A DNA stretch of 64,000 nt from the NCBI GenBank assembly GCA_019636795.1, contig JAHBWW010000006.1:103253-167252 (forward strand). Reading direction: 5' to 3'. The DNA comes from Phycisphaeraceae bacterium (GTDB lineage: Bacteria; Planctomycetota; Phycisphaerae; Phycisphaerales; UBA1924). The position numbers and the translations under genes were made by a program. Under the pieces are notes generated by a model. It saw nothing but the letters and a program-made list of their open reading frames with translations. It was not told the origin of the DNA and made no database searches. Shown piece by piece: positions 9,946-17,561 of the stretch (the stretch's first letter is position 1; every line of letters starts with the position of its first letter).

Positions 9946-10863
9946 ATGACCACCCTCTTGCAACAACTCCGTTGTATCCCCGTTCTTGTCGTGCTTGCTC
10001 TGGCTGTTCTCGCGCATACGGCTTTGGCGCAGTCCCCCTCCCTGGATTCAGCCGGGGAGGGGGTGGCCCCCGTGAACGCGATGTGCCCGGTCATGACCGA
10101 CGAGCCGGTCGATACAAGGTTCACCGCAGAGTATGAAGGGACAACCGTTGGGCTGTGCTGCAGGAAATGCCTCACGAAGTTTGAAGCAGATCCGGAGCTG
10201 TATCTCGCGAGTATCCCCGAGTTGTTGGCCGTTGCATCTAGCGAGCCCACTATTCAACATGACACAGACGGCCATGAAGACCAACATGCTGATCACGAAC
10301 ACGAGCCACAGGCGGCAGAGCATGCCAGCCACGACGGTGAGGAGCATCCGCATCCCGAAGAATCGGACACGGCTGCATCATCTTCCAACGACGACGAGCA
10401 TGACCACGCGACTGATCACGAATCAGGCTCGAAGCTCGTCGCATGGATCGGCAAGCTCCATCCTCCCGCGACCCACCTCCCTATTGGTCTGCTGATCGGA
10501 GCGGCGGTTGCTGAAGGACTCTTGATCTTCACGCGTCGCGATCTATTCAAGCATGCCTCGGCGTTTTGTATTGCACTCGCCTCTATCGGTGCCGTCACTG
10601 CGGCAACACTGGGTTGGTTCAATGCCGGCCTCGTCCTGGTCGATGCCGATTGGGTCCAACTGACACACCGTTGGCTTGGCACAACAACCGCTGTGCTGTC
10701 GCTCGTGACGCTCGTGTTATTGCTCAGAGCATCTCGTTCCGCCACCGAGCCAGTCTCTCGAAGCGCGCTTCGGATATCGCTGTTCGTGACCGCGGGCCTC
10801 GTCGGCGCAACGGGTTTTTTCGGCGGCGCTCTCGTCTATGGGATCAACCACTACGCCTGGTAG
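9946..10863 (+). CDS. YHS plus DUF2231 membrane protein
   Basis: A 305-residue protein. I chose the ATG at 9946 because of the GGAGAA site and because it starts a signal peptide (MTTLLQQLRCIPVLVVLALA). A YHS-like domain (NAMCPVMTD...LCCRKCLTKF) covers about 38-80, followed by a His/Glu-rich stretch at about 100-165. A four-helix DUF2231 membrane domain (LHPPATHLPIGLLIG onward) occupies about 165-300. DUF2231 has no settled function but often occurs with cytochromes and metal genes. It lies 37 bases after the four-YHS gene. A membrane-bound metal-binding role is inferred. Confidence 0.8.
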   Translation: MTTLLQQLRCIPVLVVLALAVLAHTALAQSPSLDSAGEGVAPVNAMCPVMTDEPVDTRFTAEYEGTTVGLCCRKCLTKFEADPELYLASIPELLAVASSEPTIQHDTDGHEDQHADHEHEPQAAEHASHDGEEHPHPEESDTAASSSNDDEHDHATDHESGSKLVAWIGKLHPPATHLPIGLLIGAAVAEGLLIFTRRDLFKHASAFCIALASIGAVTAATLGWFNAGLVLVDADWVQLTHRWLGTTTAVLSLVTLVLLLRASRSATEPVSRSALRISLFVTAGLVGATGFFGGALVYGINHYAW

Positions 10864-10935
10864 CAATCTGATGACGTGGAACCTGCGACCATCCATCCGC
10901 ATCCGTTTCGATCCGCAACTACCAACCGGGTGCCG

Positions 10936-11385
10936 TCACCGCTCGCGCCCGCGTCGTGCCCGGCGAGCAGCCTTCTTGAGCCTGGGCTCCATCGTCTCTG
11001 CGACATCCTGCACGCTTGTCGCCTTGAGATACTCCAACTGCTTCGCATGTTGTGCAACGCAAATGCAGCCGGGCGGGCACGGACCCTCCTCGGCGCAATG
11101 TCCGAAGCCGAACGAACAATGGCATTCGATCACGGGGTCGTCGAATGCGACGCAAAGGTCGTACAGCGACACTTGTTCGCCAGCCCGCGACAGCCGAACG
11201 CCTCCACCCACGCCGCGTTGGGTTCTGACTAACTTCTTGCGAGCCAGAGCGTTGATGATCTTGCCGAGCGTTGGCCGGGATATCCCCGTCAGTTTCACGA
11301 GGTCGGGGATCTGTAAGCCCTCCGGACCGGCCCGTTCAATCAGGCCCATCGAAACCGCAGCCATGGCAACTTGTCGTGAGATCAT
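10936..11385 (-). CDS. Rrf2-family transcriptional regulator with Cys cluster
   Basis: A 149-residue Rrf2-type protein. The N-terminal winged helix-turn-helix (IPDLVKLTGISRPTLGKIINAL, residues about 25-46) is followed by the family's GGVRLSRAGEQVSLYDL wing and helix. A cysteine-rich segment (CHCSFGFGHC...CPPGCIC, about 87-111) fits Fe-S or metal sensing, as in IscR and NsrR, which use three cysteines. It is transcribed away from the Met-rich protein gene at 11584 and is the only regulator recognised in the metal block, so it probably controls the flanking genes (inference). Confidence 0.82.
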   Translation of the reverse strand: MISRQVAMAAVSMGLIERAGPEGLQIPDLVKLTGISRPTLGKIINALARKKLVRTQRGVGGGVRLSRAGEQVSLYDLCVAFDDPVIECHCSFGFGHCAEEGPCPPGCICVAQHAKQLEYLKATSVQDVAETMEPRLKKAARRARRGRER

Positions 11386-11484
11386 CTCTTCCTTCCGACT
11401 CCAACTGACGCAGGTTCCGACCTTGGTTCAATCAGAATACACGGCGGTGAACAAGGAGCGGAGGATTATGGGCAAGATCGTGGA

Positions 11485-11516
11485 ATACATGCAAAGATGC
11501 TATGCTTTGCATGTAT
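11485..11516. promoter_or_regulatory. palindromic operator candidate
   Basis: A perfect 12-base inverted repeat, ATACATGCAAAG/CTTTGCATGTAT, around an 8-base centre. It is the most A/T-rich stretch nearby and lies between the Rrf2-like regulator and the Met-rich protein gene that are transcribed apart. It lacks a following T-run, so an operator is more likely than a terminator. Rrf2 proteins bind dyads, which makes this the best candidate site for the neighbouring regulator. Confidence 0.55.
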
Positions 11517-11583
11517 ACGAGCCCCCGGCGTATCCAAGCGGCGGGCGCCGGTTACCCCGAAGACCAGCGGAAAGGAACAAGCC

Positions 11584-12477
11584 ATGAATCGCGGAACAAT
11601 CCAGACGCGCCTCCTCGTCCTCGCAGGCTGGGCGGTCATCGCCGTAGCTTCGCCGGTGCTGGCACAGCAAGACGCAAATAGCGCTCATGCGAAGCACAGC
11701 GAGCATGCACCCTCGCCAGCACACGAATCGTCCGACGTCCTCACCGAGATTGCGGCGTTGCGTGCCCAAGTTGCTCAGTTGCAGGCCATGCTCCAACGGG
11801 GGCACGGTGAGCAGGCACCGAGCGACACGTCGGCGATGGGCAGCGCCGATCGAATGATGAGTGGCATGGGTGACAAGAAACGCATGAAGAGTGGGATGGG
11901 TGGTGGTGGTGGTGAAATGAAGGGCATGTCCGGCGGTGGCATGCAAGGTATGGGCGACATGAATCGCATGATGAGCGGGATGGGTGGTGATGGGATGAAG
12001 GGCATGTCGGGTGGCGGCATGCAAGGAATGATGGGCAAGGGGCCAGCACCGATGGCGGTTGCCAGTGACTCCGGGGAGCTGGCAGTGCGCTCCGACCTGC
12101 CCGGCTTTCCCGGCGCATCGCACATTTACCACATTGGTGCAACCGGATTCTTTCTCGACCACCCAGAGCACATCGACCTGTCCACTGAGCAGATCACGCG
12201 CCTGAACGAGATGAAGACAGCCGCCATGCTTGAGCAATCCGGTATGGACCGACGCATCGAAGAGCAAGAAGAGGTCATCTGGTCGCTCACCGGCGCCGCG
12301 GCTCCGAACATTGGGCGCATCGAAGAAGAACTGCTCACAGTCGGACGGCTCCGCGCCGGAAAACGCCTCGCGTTTATTCGTGCCGTTGGTGAGGCCGCGC
12401 AAGTTCTCACACAAGAGCAACGAGATCAACTCATTGGCCTCGGTTCAGGCGACATGCCCGGTCAGACTCCCAGATGA
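11584..12477 (+). CDS. periplasmic Met/Gly-rich Spy/CpxP-like protein
   Basis: A 297-residue protein with signal peptide (residues 1-27, ending VLAQ) and a His-rich start (HAKHSEHAPSPAHE). A coiled segment at about 45-70 leads to a repeat region at about 85-155 built from MSGMG and MKGMSGGGMQGM units with many Met. The C-terminal helical domain (LSTEQITRLNEMK... LTQEQRDQLIGL) carries the LTxxQ pattern of Spy/CpxP chaperones. Met clusters bind Cu(I), so periplasmic copper sequestration or chaperoning is likely. AAGGAAC precedes the ATG, and the palindrome at 11485 lies 67 bases upstream. Confidence 0.75.
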   Translation: MNRGTIQTRLLVLAGWAVIAVASPVLAQQDANSAHAKHSEHAPSPAHESSDVLTEIAALRAQVAQLQAMLQRGHGEQAPSDTSAMGSADRMMSGMGDKKRMKSGMGGGGGEMKGMSGGGMQGMGDMNRMMSGMGGDGMKGMSGGGMQGMMGKGPAPMAVASDSGELAVRSDLPGFPGASHIYHIGATGFFLDHPEHIDLSTEQITRLNEMKTAAMLEQSGMDRRIEEQEEVIWSLTGAAAPNIGRIEEELLTVGRLRAGKRLAFIRAVGEAAQVLTQEQRDQLIGLGSGDMPGQTPR

Positions 12478-12511
12478 CCTGTTCACGCCCATACAAGAAA
12501 AGGAGCGCACA

Positions 12512-12835
12512 ATGGCAAAGCATGCAACACAGAAGCCGAGAGTCCGTGTCACCCTCCGTGCGCCGGACGCCGGGACGGTGTTCATCGCCGGGTGCTTCAA
12601 CGACTGGAGCACGACAAGCCATCCGATGACAAAGTCCGAGACGGGCGAGTGGACCGTCTCGCTCGACCTCCCTCCCGGAACCTACGAGTACAAGTTCATC
12701 GTTGACGGGCAGTGGTGTTGTGAGGTCGGGTGTGATGAGCCACACAGCGGATGCCCCAACTGCCTACCAAATGCCTTTGGCAGCATGAATCGCGTGCTTC
12801 TTGTGAGCAATGATGGCCAGGCAATACAGCCTTGA
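12512..12835 (+). CDS. small CBM48 / glycogen-binding-like domain protein
   Basis: A 107-residue protein that is almost entirely one E-set/CBM48-type domain like those in AMPK beta and branching enzymes (VFIAGCFNDWS, GEWTVSLDLPPGTYEYKFIVDG). A C-terminal Cys-rich extension (WCCEVGCDEPHSGCPNC) is unusual for CBM48 and may bind metal. No signal peptide is visible. An AAGGAG site precedes the ATG. It lies 34 bases after the Met-rich gene and just before the HD-GYP gene, so it probably shares their transcript. Its role in a metal cluster is unknown. Confidence 0.75.
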   Translation: MAKHATQKPRVRVTLRAPDAGTVFIAGCFNDWSTTSHPMTKSETGEWTVSLDLPPGTYEYKFIVDGQWCCEVGCDEPHSGCPNCLPNAFGSMNRVLLVSNDGQAIQP

Positions 12836-12850
12836 TGGCGAGACGATACG

Positions 12851-13840
12851 ATGAGTGTTGGTAGAGTGGCACAACTGCGTCGTGTGACAGTGTGGACGGT
12901 GATCATTACCGTCCTGCACTTCCTATTGACCACGCAGTCTCACTCGCTTCACTGGCTTCATATCCTTCTCGCTGGATTGTTCCTTGTTCCTGTTTTGATT
13001 GCGGCAGTCGCGTTTGAGACAAGGGGCGGGATTATCGCTGCGGCGGCGGTAAGTATCGTGTATCTCTTGCATCTGCTCTGGTCATGGCGGGACTCGCCGC
13101 TGGCCAATCCCGATCAATACGCATGGCTCGCGATCTATCCAATTGTCGGGGTCGTTGCGGGTGATCTTGTCCGTGTCGCCAACGAGCGGCAGCGGCAGCG
13201 CGACGAGGCTCTCATCAAATCACGGCAGACCGAGATGATCAACGGGATCACCGGCCTGCTGACTGCGGTGAACGTGCGTGATGAGGCGACCGTCGTGCAT
13301 TCGCACCGAGTCGCAGATCTGGCAACGTCGATCGGCAGCAAAATTGGCTTTGACGGAAGGACTCTGTCCGACCTGCACCTTGCCGCACTTGTCCATGACA
13401 TCGGCAAGGCTGGCATCCCGGATGTGATCCTGTTCAAGCACGGGCCGCTCGATGATGAGCAGATGGCGACGATGCGTGAGCATGTGGATATTGCTGTCTC
13501 CATGCTCCAGAAGATACCCGGCACGGATGCGATCGCCCGCCTTGTCGCCCAGCACCACGAGAGCCCCGATGGCAACGGATATCCGTGTGGTTTGACTACG
13601 GACGAGATAGACCCTGCCGCCGCCGTGCTTCGGGTGGCGGATGTGTACGCGGCGCTGACAGAAGAGCGCCCGTACCACCGGGCGATGTCACCGGAGGAGG
13701 CTCTTGGCGCGATGGTAAACCTCGCGGGCACAAAGCTGGAAGCGGGCGCCCTCGCTGCCTTGGGCACGATCGTGCAGGGTGGGCCAGCCGAGAGCCCTGT
13801 CGGTGACAGATGCGAGCGCATACCGGAGGCATCATCATGA
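12851..13840 (+). CDS. membrane HD-GYP domain phosphodiesterase
   Basis: A 329-residue protein. Residues about 15-110 hold three or four membrane segments, followed by a short linker helix (NERQRQRDEALIKSRQTEM). The HD-GYP domain at about 130-320 has the metal-binding HD (LVHDIGKAGIPD), HHESPDGNGYP in place of the usual HHE..DGxGYP, and DVYAALTEERPYH. HD-GYP proteins hydrolyse cyclic di-GMP or related dinucleotides; the substrate here is not known. The stop overlaps the next ATG by four bases, tying it to the redox genes. Confidence 0.87.
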   Translation: MSVGRVAQLRRVTVWTVIITVLHFLLTTQSHSLHWLHILLAGLFLVPVLIAAVAFETRGGIIAAAAVSIVYLLHLLWSWRDSPLANPDQYAWLAIYPIVGVVAGDLVRVANERQRQRDEALIKSRQTEMINGITGLLTAVNVRDEATVVHSHRVADLATSIGSKIGFDGRTLSDLHLAALVHDIGKAGIPDVILFKHGPLDDEQMATMREHVDIAVSMLQKIPGTDAIARLVAQHHESPDGNGYPCGLTTDEIDPAAAVLRVADVYAALTEERPYHRAMSPEEALGAMVNLAGTKLEAGALAALGTIVQGGPAESPVGDRCERIPEASS

Positions 13841-15663
13841 AACGACGCGGTCTCCACCTGATATCGAGCATTGCGATGCTGTTGCACGCCGGTACGACAT
13901 GGGCACAGGTCTCGCCCGAAGAGCACGCGCAACATCATCCGGAAGCCGCAACTGGCGAAGCGAACCCCGAACCCCAAGCCCCGAACGGCATGGCGGGCAT
14001 GGGAGAGATGATGAGCCGCATGGGAGTTCCGCCTCCTAAGCAGATTTACCCTCGGCTCATGGATCTTCCATCCATGACCCTTGAGGAGCGTGATGAACTT
14101 GAGCGCCTCGGGCACGAGCGGATGCAGAGCGGGACGGCGCTGATGGGCGAGGGGTTTGACGACCTGCTCCGAGTTACAACAACAAACGACTTTGCCGCGA
14201 TGCAGGCCGCCATCGCGAAGCTCCGTGAGGGTGTTTCACGTTACGACAGCGGGCTTGCCGCTCATAGGGCTCTGGCGGAAGGGGTTGCTCCTGACCGAAT
14301 CGCGATGGATTGGTTCAAGCGAGAAATGAACCTCCAAGGCGCCATCGCTGCGCCGGCGACATCAGGGCCCATGGGTTTGTCGTGGCCCCATCTCATCGGG
14401 ATGTCGTTGCTCGCGATGTTCGCGGCCGTGATGATCGGTCTGTACTACGTGAAGATGCGGAGAGCAACCGGATTGCTCACGCAACTCGCCGAGAGTCCAA
14501 TTGTGCTGCCGCCGGACACGGAGCGCAAGCCCGGAAGGGCAAGTGCCGCCCCCGCCGTCCATTCTCAACCGACGGCGCCGGCGCCGACGGCGGTTCCACC
14601 TGCTGCCAGTGCATCACGGCGGTGGACCGGTGAGCTGCGTCTTGATGCTGTGTTCGAGGAAACAACGGACATATCAACATTTCGGCTCGTGAATCCTGGC
14701 GGTGGCATGGTCCCATTTGAGTATGTGCCTGGGCAGTTCTTAACGCTCAACCTCGATATCGATGGCACACAGATCAAACGCTCCTACACGATCGCCTCGT
14801 CACCCACGCGGCCGGCGTCGATTGAGATCAGCGTCAAGCGCGAGGAGCACGGCGTCGTTAGCCGATTCTTGCACGACTCGTGCGGGGTCGGCGACCTGCT
14901 CAGCGTGTCCGCGCCGTCAGGAGCATTTACATTCGATGGAGATGGGGAAGAGAGCATCGTGCTTATCAGCGGGGGCGTCGGCATTACTCCCATGATGAGC
15001 GTGATTCGCTACCTCACGGACACCTCATGGCACGGACACATCTATCTGCTGCATTGCTGTCGAACGACAGACGACTTCTGTTTCCGCCACGAACTGGAGT
15101 TGCTCCAACGCAGACACCCACGGCTCAACGTCACCGCAACGATGACGCGTGCCCGGGGCAGTTCGTGGGTCGGTGCGACGGGCCGTCTGTCAGCCGGGCT
15201 TATTCAGGAATGCGTGCCTGATATCGCAAGCAAGCTGGTGCATCTCTGTGGACCACCCGGCATGATGGACGCGCTCAAACAGACGCTGCAGGGCTTCGGC
15301 GTGCCCGCAAATCGGATCAAGACAGAAGCTTTCGGGCCTGCCGTGCAAAAGCCGGCGAGCGCCCCCGCAGCGATCACGGACTCGGAGGTGCCCGGTCCGT
15401 CCGATGCGACGGTTCGCTTCACGGTGTCTCAAAAGGAGGCGCCACTTGCGCCCGAGGCTACGGTCCTCGAAGCTGCTGAGTCTGTGGGCGTGGAAATTGA
15501 CAACTCCTGCCGCGCGGGGACCTGCGGCACTTGCAAGGTGCGGCTCCTCAAGGGAGTGGTCCAGATGGATGTCGAAGATGCGCTCGACGACAGCGATCGG
15601 CGCGACGGCATCATTCTCGCGTGCCAGGCGAAGTCAGAGGACGATCTGGAAGTCGAGGCGTAA
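13837..15663 (+). CDS. membrane-anchored FAD/NAD(P)H reductase with 2Fe-2S domain
   Basis: A 608-residue electron-transfer protein. The start at 13837 has a GGAGG site and opens a signal-like segment (residues 1-24). A Met/His-containing domain reaches about 175, a TM helix covers about 181-206, and a Pro/Ala linker follows. An FNR-type FAD domain (KRSYTIASSP) is at about 265-370, and an NAD(P)H domain (LISGGVGITPMMS, HLCGPPGMMDA) at about 375-505. The C-terminal plant-type ferredoxin domain has Cys ligands in CRAGTCGTC plus a later ILACQ. It probably passes electrons from NAD(P)H to the membrane b-type protein encoded next. Confidence 0.88.
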   Translation: MKRRGLHLISSIAMLLHAGTTWAQVSPEEHAQHHPEAATGEANPEPQAPNGMAGMGEMMSRMGVPPPKQIYPRLMDLPSMTLEERDELERLGHERMQSGTALMGEGFDDLLRVTTTNDFAAMQAAIAKLREGVSRYDSGLAAHRALAEGVAPDRIAMDWFKREMNLQGAIAAPATSGPMGLSWPHLIGMSLLAMFAAVMIGLYYVKMRRATGLLTQLAESPIVLPPDTERKPGRASAAPAVHSQPTAPAPTAVPPAASASRRWTGELRLDAVFEETTDISTFRLVNPGGGMVPFEYVPGQFLTLNLDIDGTQIKRSYTIASSPTRPASIEISVKREEHGVVSRFLHDSCGVGDLLSVSAPSGAFTFDGDGEESIVLISGGVGITPMMSVIRYLTDTSWHGHIYLLHCCRTTDDFCFRHELELLQRRHPRLNVTATMTRARGSSWVGATGRLSAGLIQECVPDIASKLVHLCGPPGMMDALKQTLQGFGVPANRIKTEAFGPAVQKPASAPAAITDSEVPGPSDATVRFTVSQKEAPLAPEATVLEAAESVGVEIDNSCRAGTCGTCKVRLLKGVVQMDVEDALDDSDRRDGIILACQAKSEDDLEVEA

Positions 15664-16418
15664 TGATGCAGGAGCGCCAGAAAGTCATTGTGACCGGGCT
15701 CGTCGTGCTTCTCGCTGTGTTGACACTCGGGTTCTTCATGCACCGCGGCCCACGCTTTGCGGGGAGTCTCATGGGTGGTGTGCTGGGCGTCTCTGCCGCG
15801 GCCCTGATGCTGGTGCCTCTCGCCTACCTGATTGTCAAGCGCGTGCCGTGGCTCAAGCGCCGAGTCACACCCCGGGTCTCGATGCGTTCGCTTCTCTCGG
15901 TCCATATCTACAGCGGAGTCCTGGCTCCGATCCTTGCCATACTGCACACGGGACACAAGTTTCAGAGCCCGCTCGGAATCGCACTGACGCTGATGATGCT
16001 GATCGTCGTCTTCAGCGGGTATGTCGGGCGCTATTTGCTCGGGCAACTCTCAACCGACCTGCGAACCAAGCGAGCCGACCTCGCCAGGCTGCGGCAGGCG
16101 TATGACCTCCTGCCCAACGAGATTGCGGCTGATCCATCAGCCCAAGCGATCCTGCGGGCACAATCCACGCTCGGCGGACGAATTGCCTCCTTCTTTCTAA
16201 CTCGCGGTTCGCCCGCAACGGCAACGCCGGCAACCCGCGCTCTGAGGCTTGCCGAATCTATCTCCGATTTGGAACTCGCCATACGGACTCACGCGACGGC
16301 GAAAGACCTCTTCCGGCGGTGGCTCGTGAGCCACATCATTATCGCGATCATTCTGTATCTGCTCTTGTTCATCCATATCTGGTCCGCGTGGTACTTCGGC
16401 ATTCGGTGGCTTCCATGA
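15663..16418 (+). CDS. b-type cytochrome-like membrane protein
   Basis: A 251-residue membrane protein starting inside the previous stop codon (TAATG). About five membrane helices are visible, at roughly 5-25, 32-58, 75-100, 108-128 and 220-245, with a charged soluble stretch at about 130-215. Paired histidines in the third (SVHIY...LHTGHKF) and last (WLVSHIII...FIHIW) helices fit axial ligands for b hemes. No exact family is recognised. Between a flavo-iron-sulfur reductase and a multiheme cytochrome it would carry electrons across or along the membrane (inference). Confidence 0.7.
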   Translation: MMQERQKVIVTGLVVLLAVLTLGFFMHRGPRFAGSLMGGVLGVSAAALMLVPLAYLIVKRVPWLKRRVTPRVSMRSLLSVHIYSGVLAPILAILHTGHKFQSPLGIALTLMMLIVVFSGYVGRYLLGQLSTDLRTKRADLARLRQAYDLLPNEIAADPSAQAILRAQSTLGGRIASFFLTRGSPATATPATRALRLAESISDLELAIRTHATAKDLFRRWLVSHIIIAIILYLLLFIHIWSAWYFGIRWLP

Positions 16419-17200
16419 AGAAGTTGGAAATCTTCTACGGAATTGCAACGGTCGGTGCACTCGGCTTCGGGTTTGGGCTGCCATTCCTGGTGCATCGGGG
16501 CGGCACCGATGCGCCGCCTGGGTGGGTTGAGTTCGTCACTCCCGGGCCGCTCTCAGATGCCCATGCATTCATCGGTAACGACTGTGCCGCGTGTCACACA
16601 CCTCATACCGGAGTCGCAACCCAGAAGTGCGTGTCCTGCCATGCCAACAGCGAGCACCTCCTTTCGACGCCGGCAACGGCATTTCACGCCACAGTTGGTT
16701 CGTGCACCGGATGTCACATCGAACATGATCCCCAGGGCGTCGCGGTATCAAGAATGGACCACGGCTTGCTCGTTGCGATCGCCCGGGACGCGGGGCTCGC
16801 AGGGGACGGCACCAACGATGCCACCTGGATCACGCGATCTCTCATCCACGCGCGGCTGGCCGGCCGTCCACACGAACGCGCGACTATCGCAGAGATGACG
16901 CTGGACTGCGCCAAGTGCCATGCAAGCGAAGAACCACATCGCACGCTCTTCGGGTCCGACTGCTTGTCCTGCCATTCAACCACCACGTGGACGGTTCCGG
17001 AGTTTGTGCATCCCTCCCCGCGCTCCATGGACTGCGCTCAGTGTCACGTGGCGCCACCGAGCCACTATATGGGGCACTTCAACATGGTGTCGAAGCGCGT
17101 CGCGGGCATTGAGCACGCCGATGTGACCCAGTGCTTCCTGTGTCATCGAACCAACTCCTGGAACGAGATCCCAAAGGTCGGGTGGTACAAGCACCACTAA
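16415..17200 (+). CDS. seven-heme c-type cytochrome
   Basis: A 261-residue protein with an N-terminal signal or anchor helix (residues about 8-26) and seven CxxCH heme-attachment motifs: CAACH, CVSCH, CTGCH, CAKCH, CLSCH, CAQCH and CFLCH. It resembles periplasmic cytochrome c3/c7-type electron carriers. ATGA overlap with the upstream membrane protein points to a fixed stoichiometry. It is probably the periplasmic end of the NAD(P)H-flavin-2Fe2S-heme b chain; the terminal acceptor is not evident, and the nearby multicopper oxidase is one possibility. Confidence 0.88.
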   Translation: MKKLEIFYGIATVGALGFGFGLPFLVHRGGTDAPPGWVEFVTPGPLSDAHAFIGNDCAACHTPHTGVATQKCVSCHANSEHLLSTPATAFHATVGSCTGCHIEHDPQGVAVSRMDHGLLVAIARDAGLAGDGTNDATWITRSLIHARLAGRPHERATIAEMTLDCAKCHASEEPHRTLFGSDCLSCHSTTTWTVPEFVHPSPRSMDCAQCHVAPPSHYMGHFNMVSKRVAGIEHADVTQCFLCHRTNSWNEIPKVGWYKHH

Positions 17201-17222
17201 GAGAGGCGGGAAGTCACACACA

Positions 17223-17561
17223 ATGCTCGAACAGGTCATCACCATCACCGTGCAGTTCATCGAGGGTGTTGCCGCCCTGATGATCGCCGGCTCGGTTCTG
17301 GCCGGTGCGGTTGAGCTCGGAAATGCCGCATGGCGCAGGCAACTGGCACACCGCACTACCGCAGTGCGGCTCCGGCTCGCGGAGCGCCTGGTGCTCTCTC
17401 TGGAGTTCCTGATTGCCGCGGACATACTCAAGACCGTTGTCACTCCCACACTCGAAGGCATGGCCGTGCTAGGCGCGGTCATCGTCATCCGAACGGTGTT
17501 GAGCCTGAGCATTGCCTATGAGCTACGTCGAGATGGCAATCAAAAGAAGGACGAACCATGA
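17223..17561 (+). CDS. DUF1622-family membrane protein
   Basis: A 112-residue protein with three predicted membrane helices (about 5-30, 55-78 and 80-102) and the LRLAERLVLSLEFLIAADIL segment typical of DUF1622. Function is unknown. A GGCGGGAAG stretch precedes the ATG. Its stop overlaps the start of the multicopper oxidase gene by four bases, so it is translated in the same unit as the redox and copper genes. Confidence 0.8.
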   Translation: MLEQVITITVQFIEGVAALMIAGSVLAGAVELGNAAWRRQLAHRTTAVRLRLAERLVLSLEFLIAADILKTVVTPTLEGMAVLGAVIVIRTVLSLSIAYELRRDGNQKKDEP

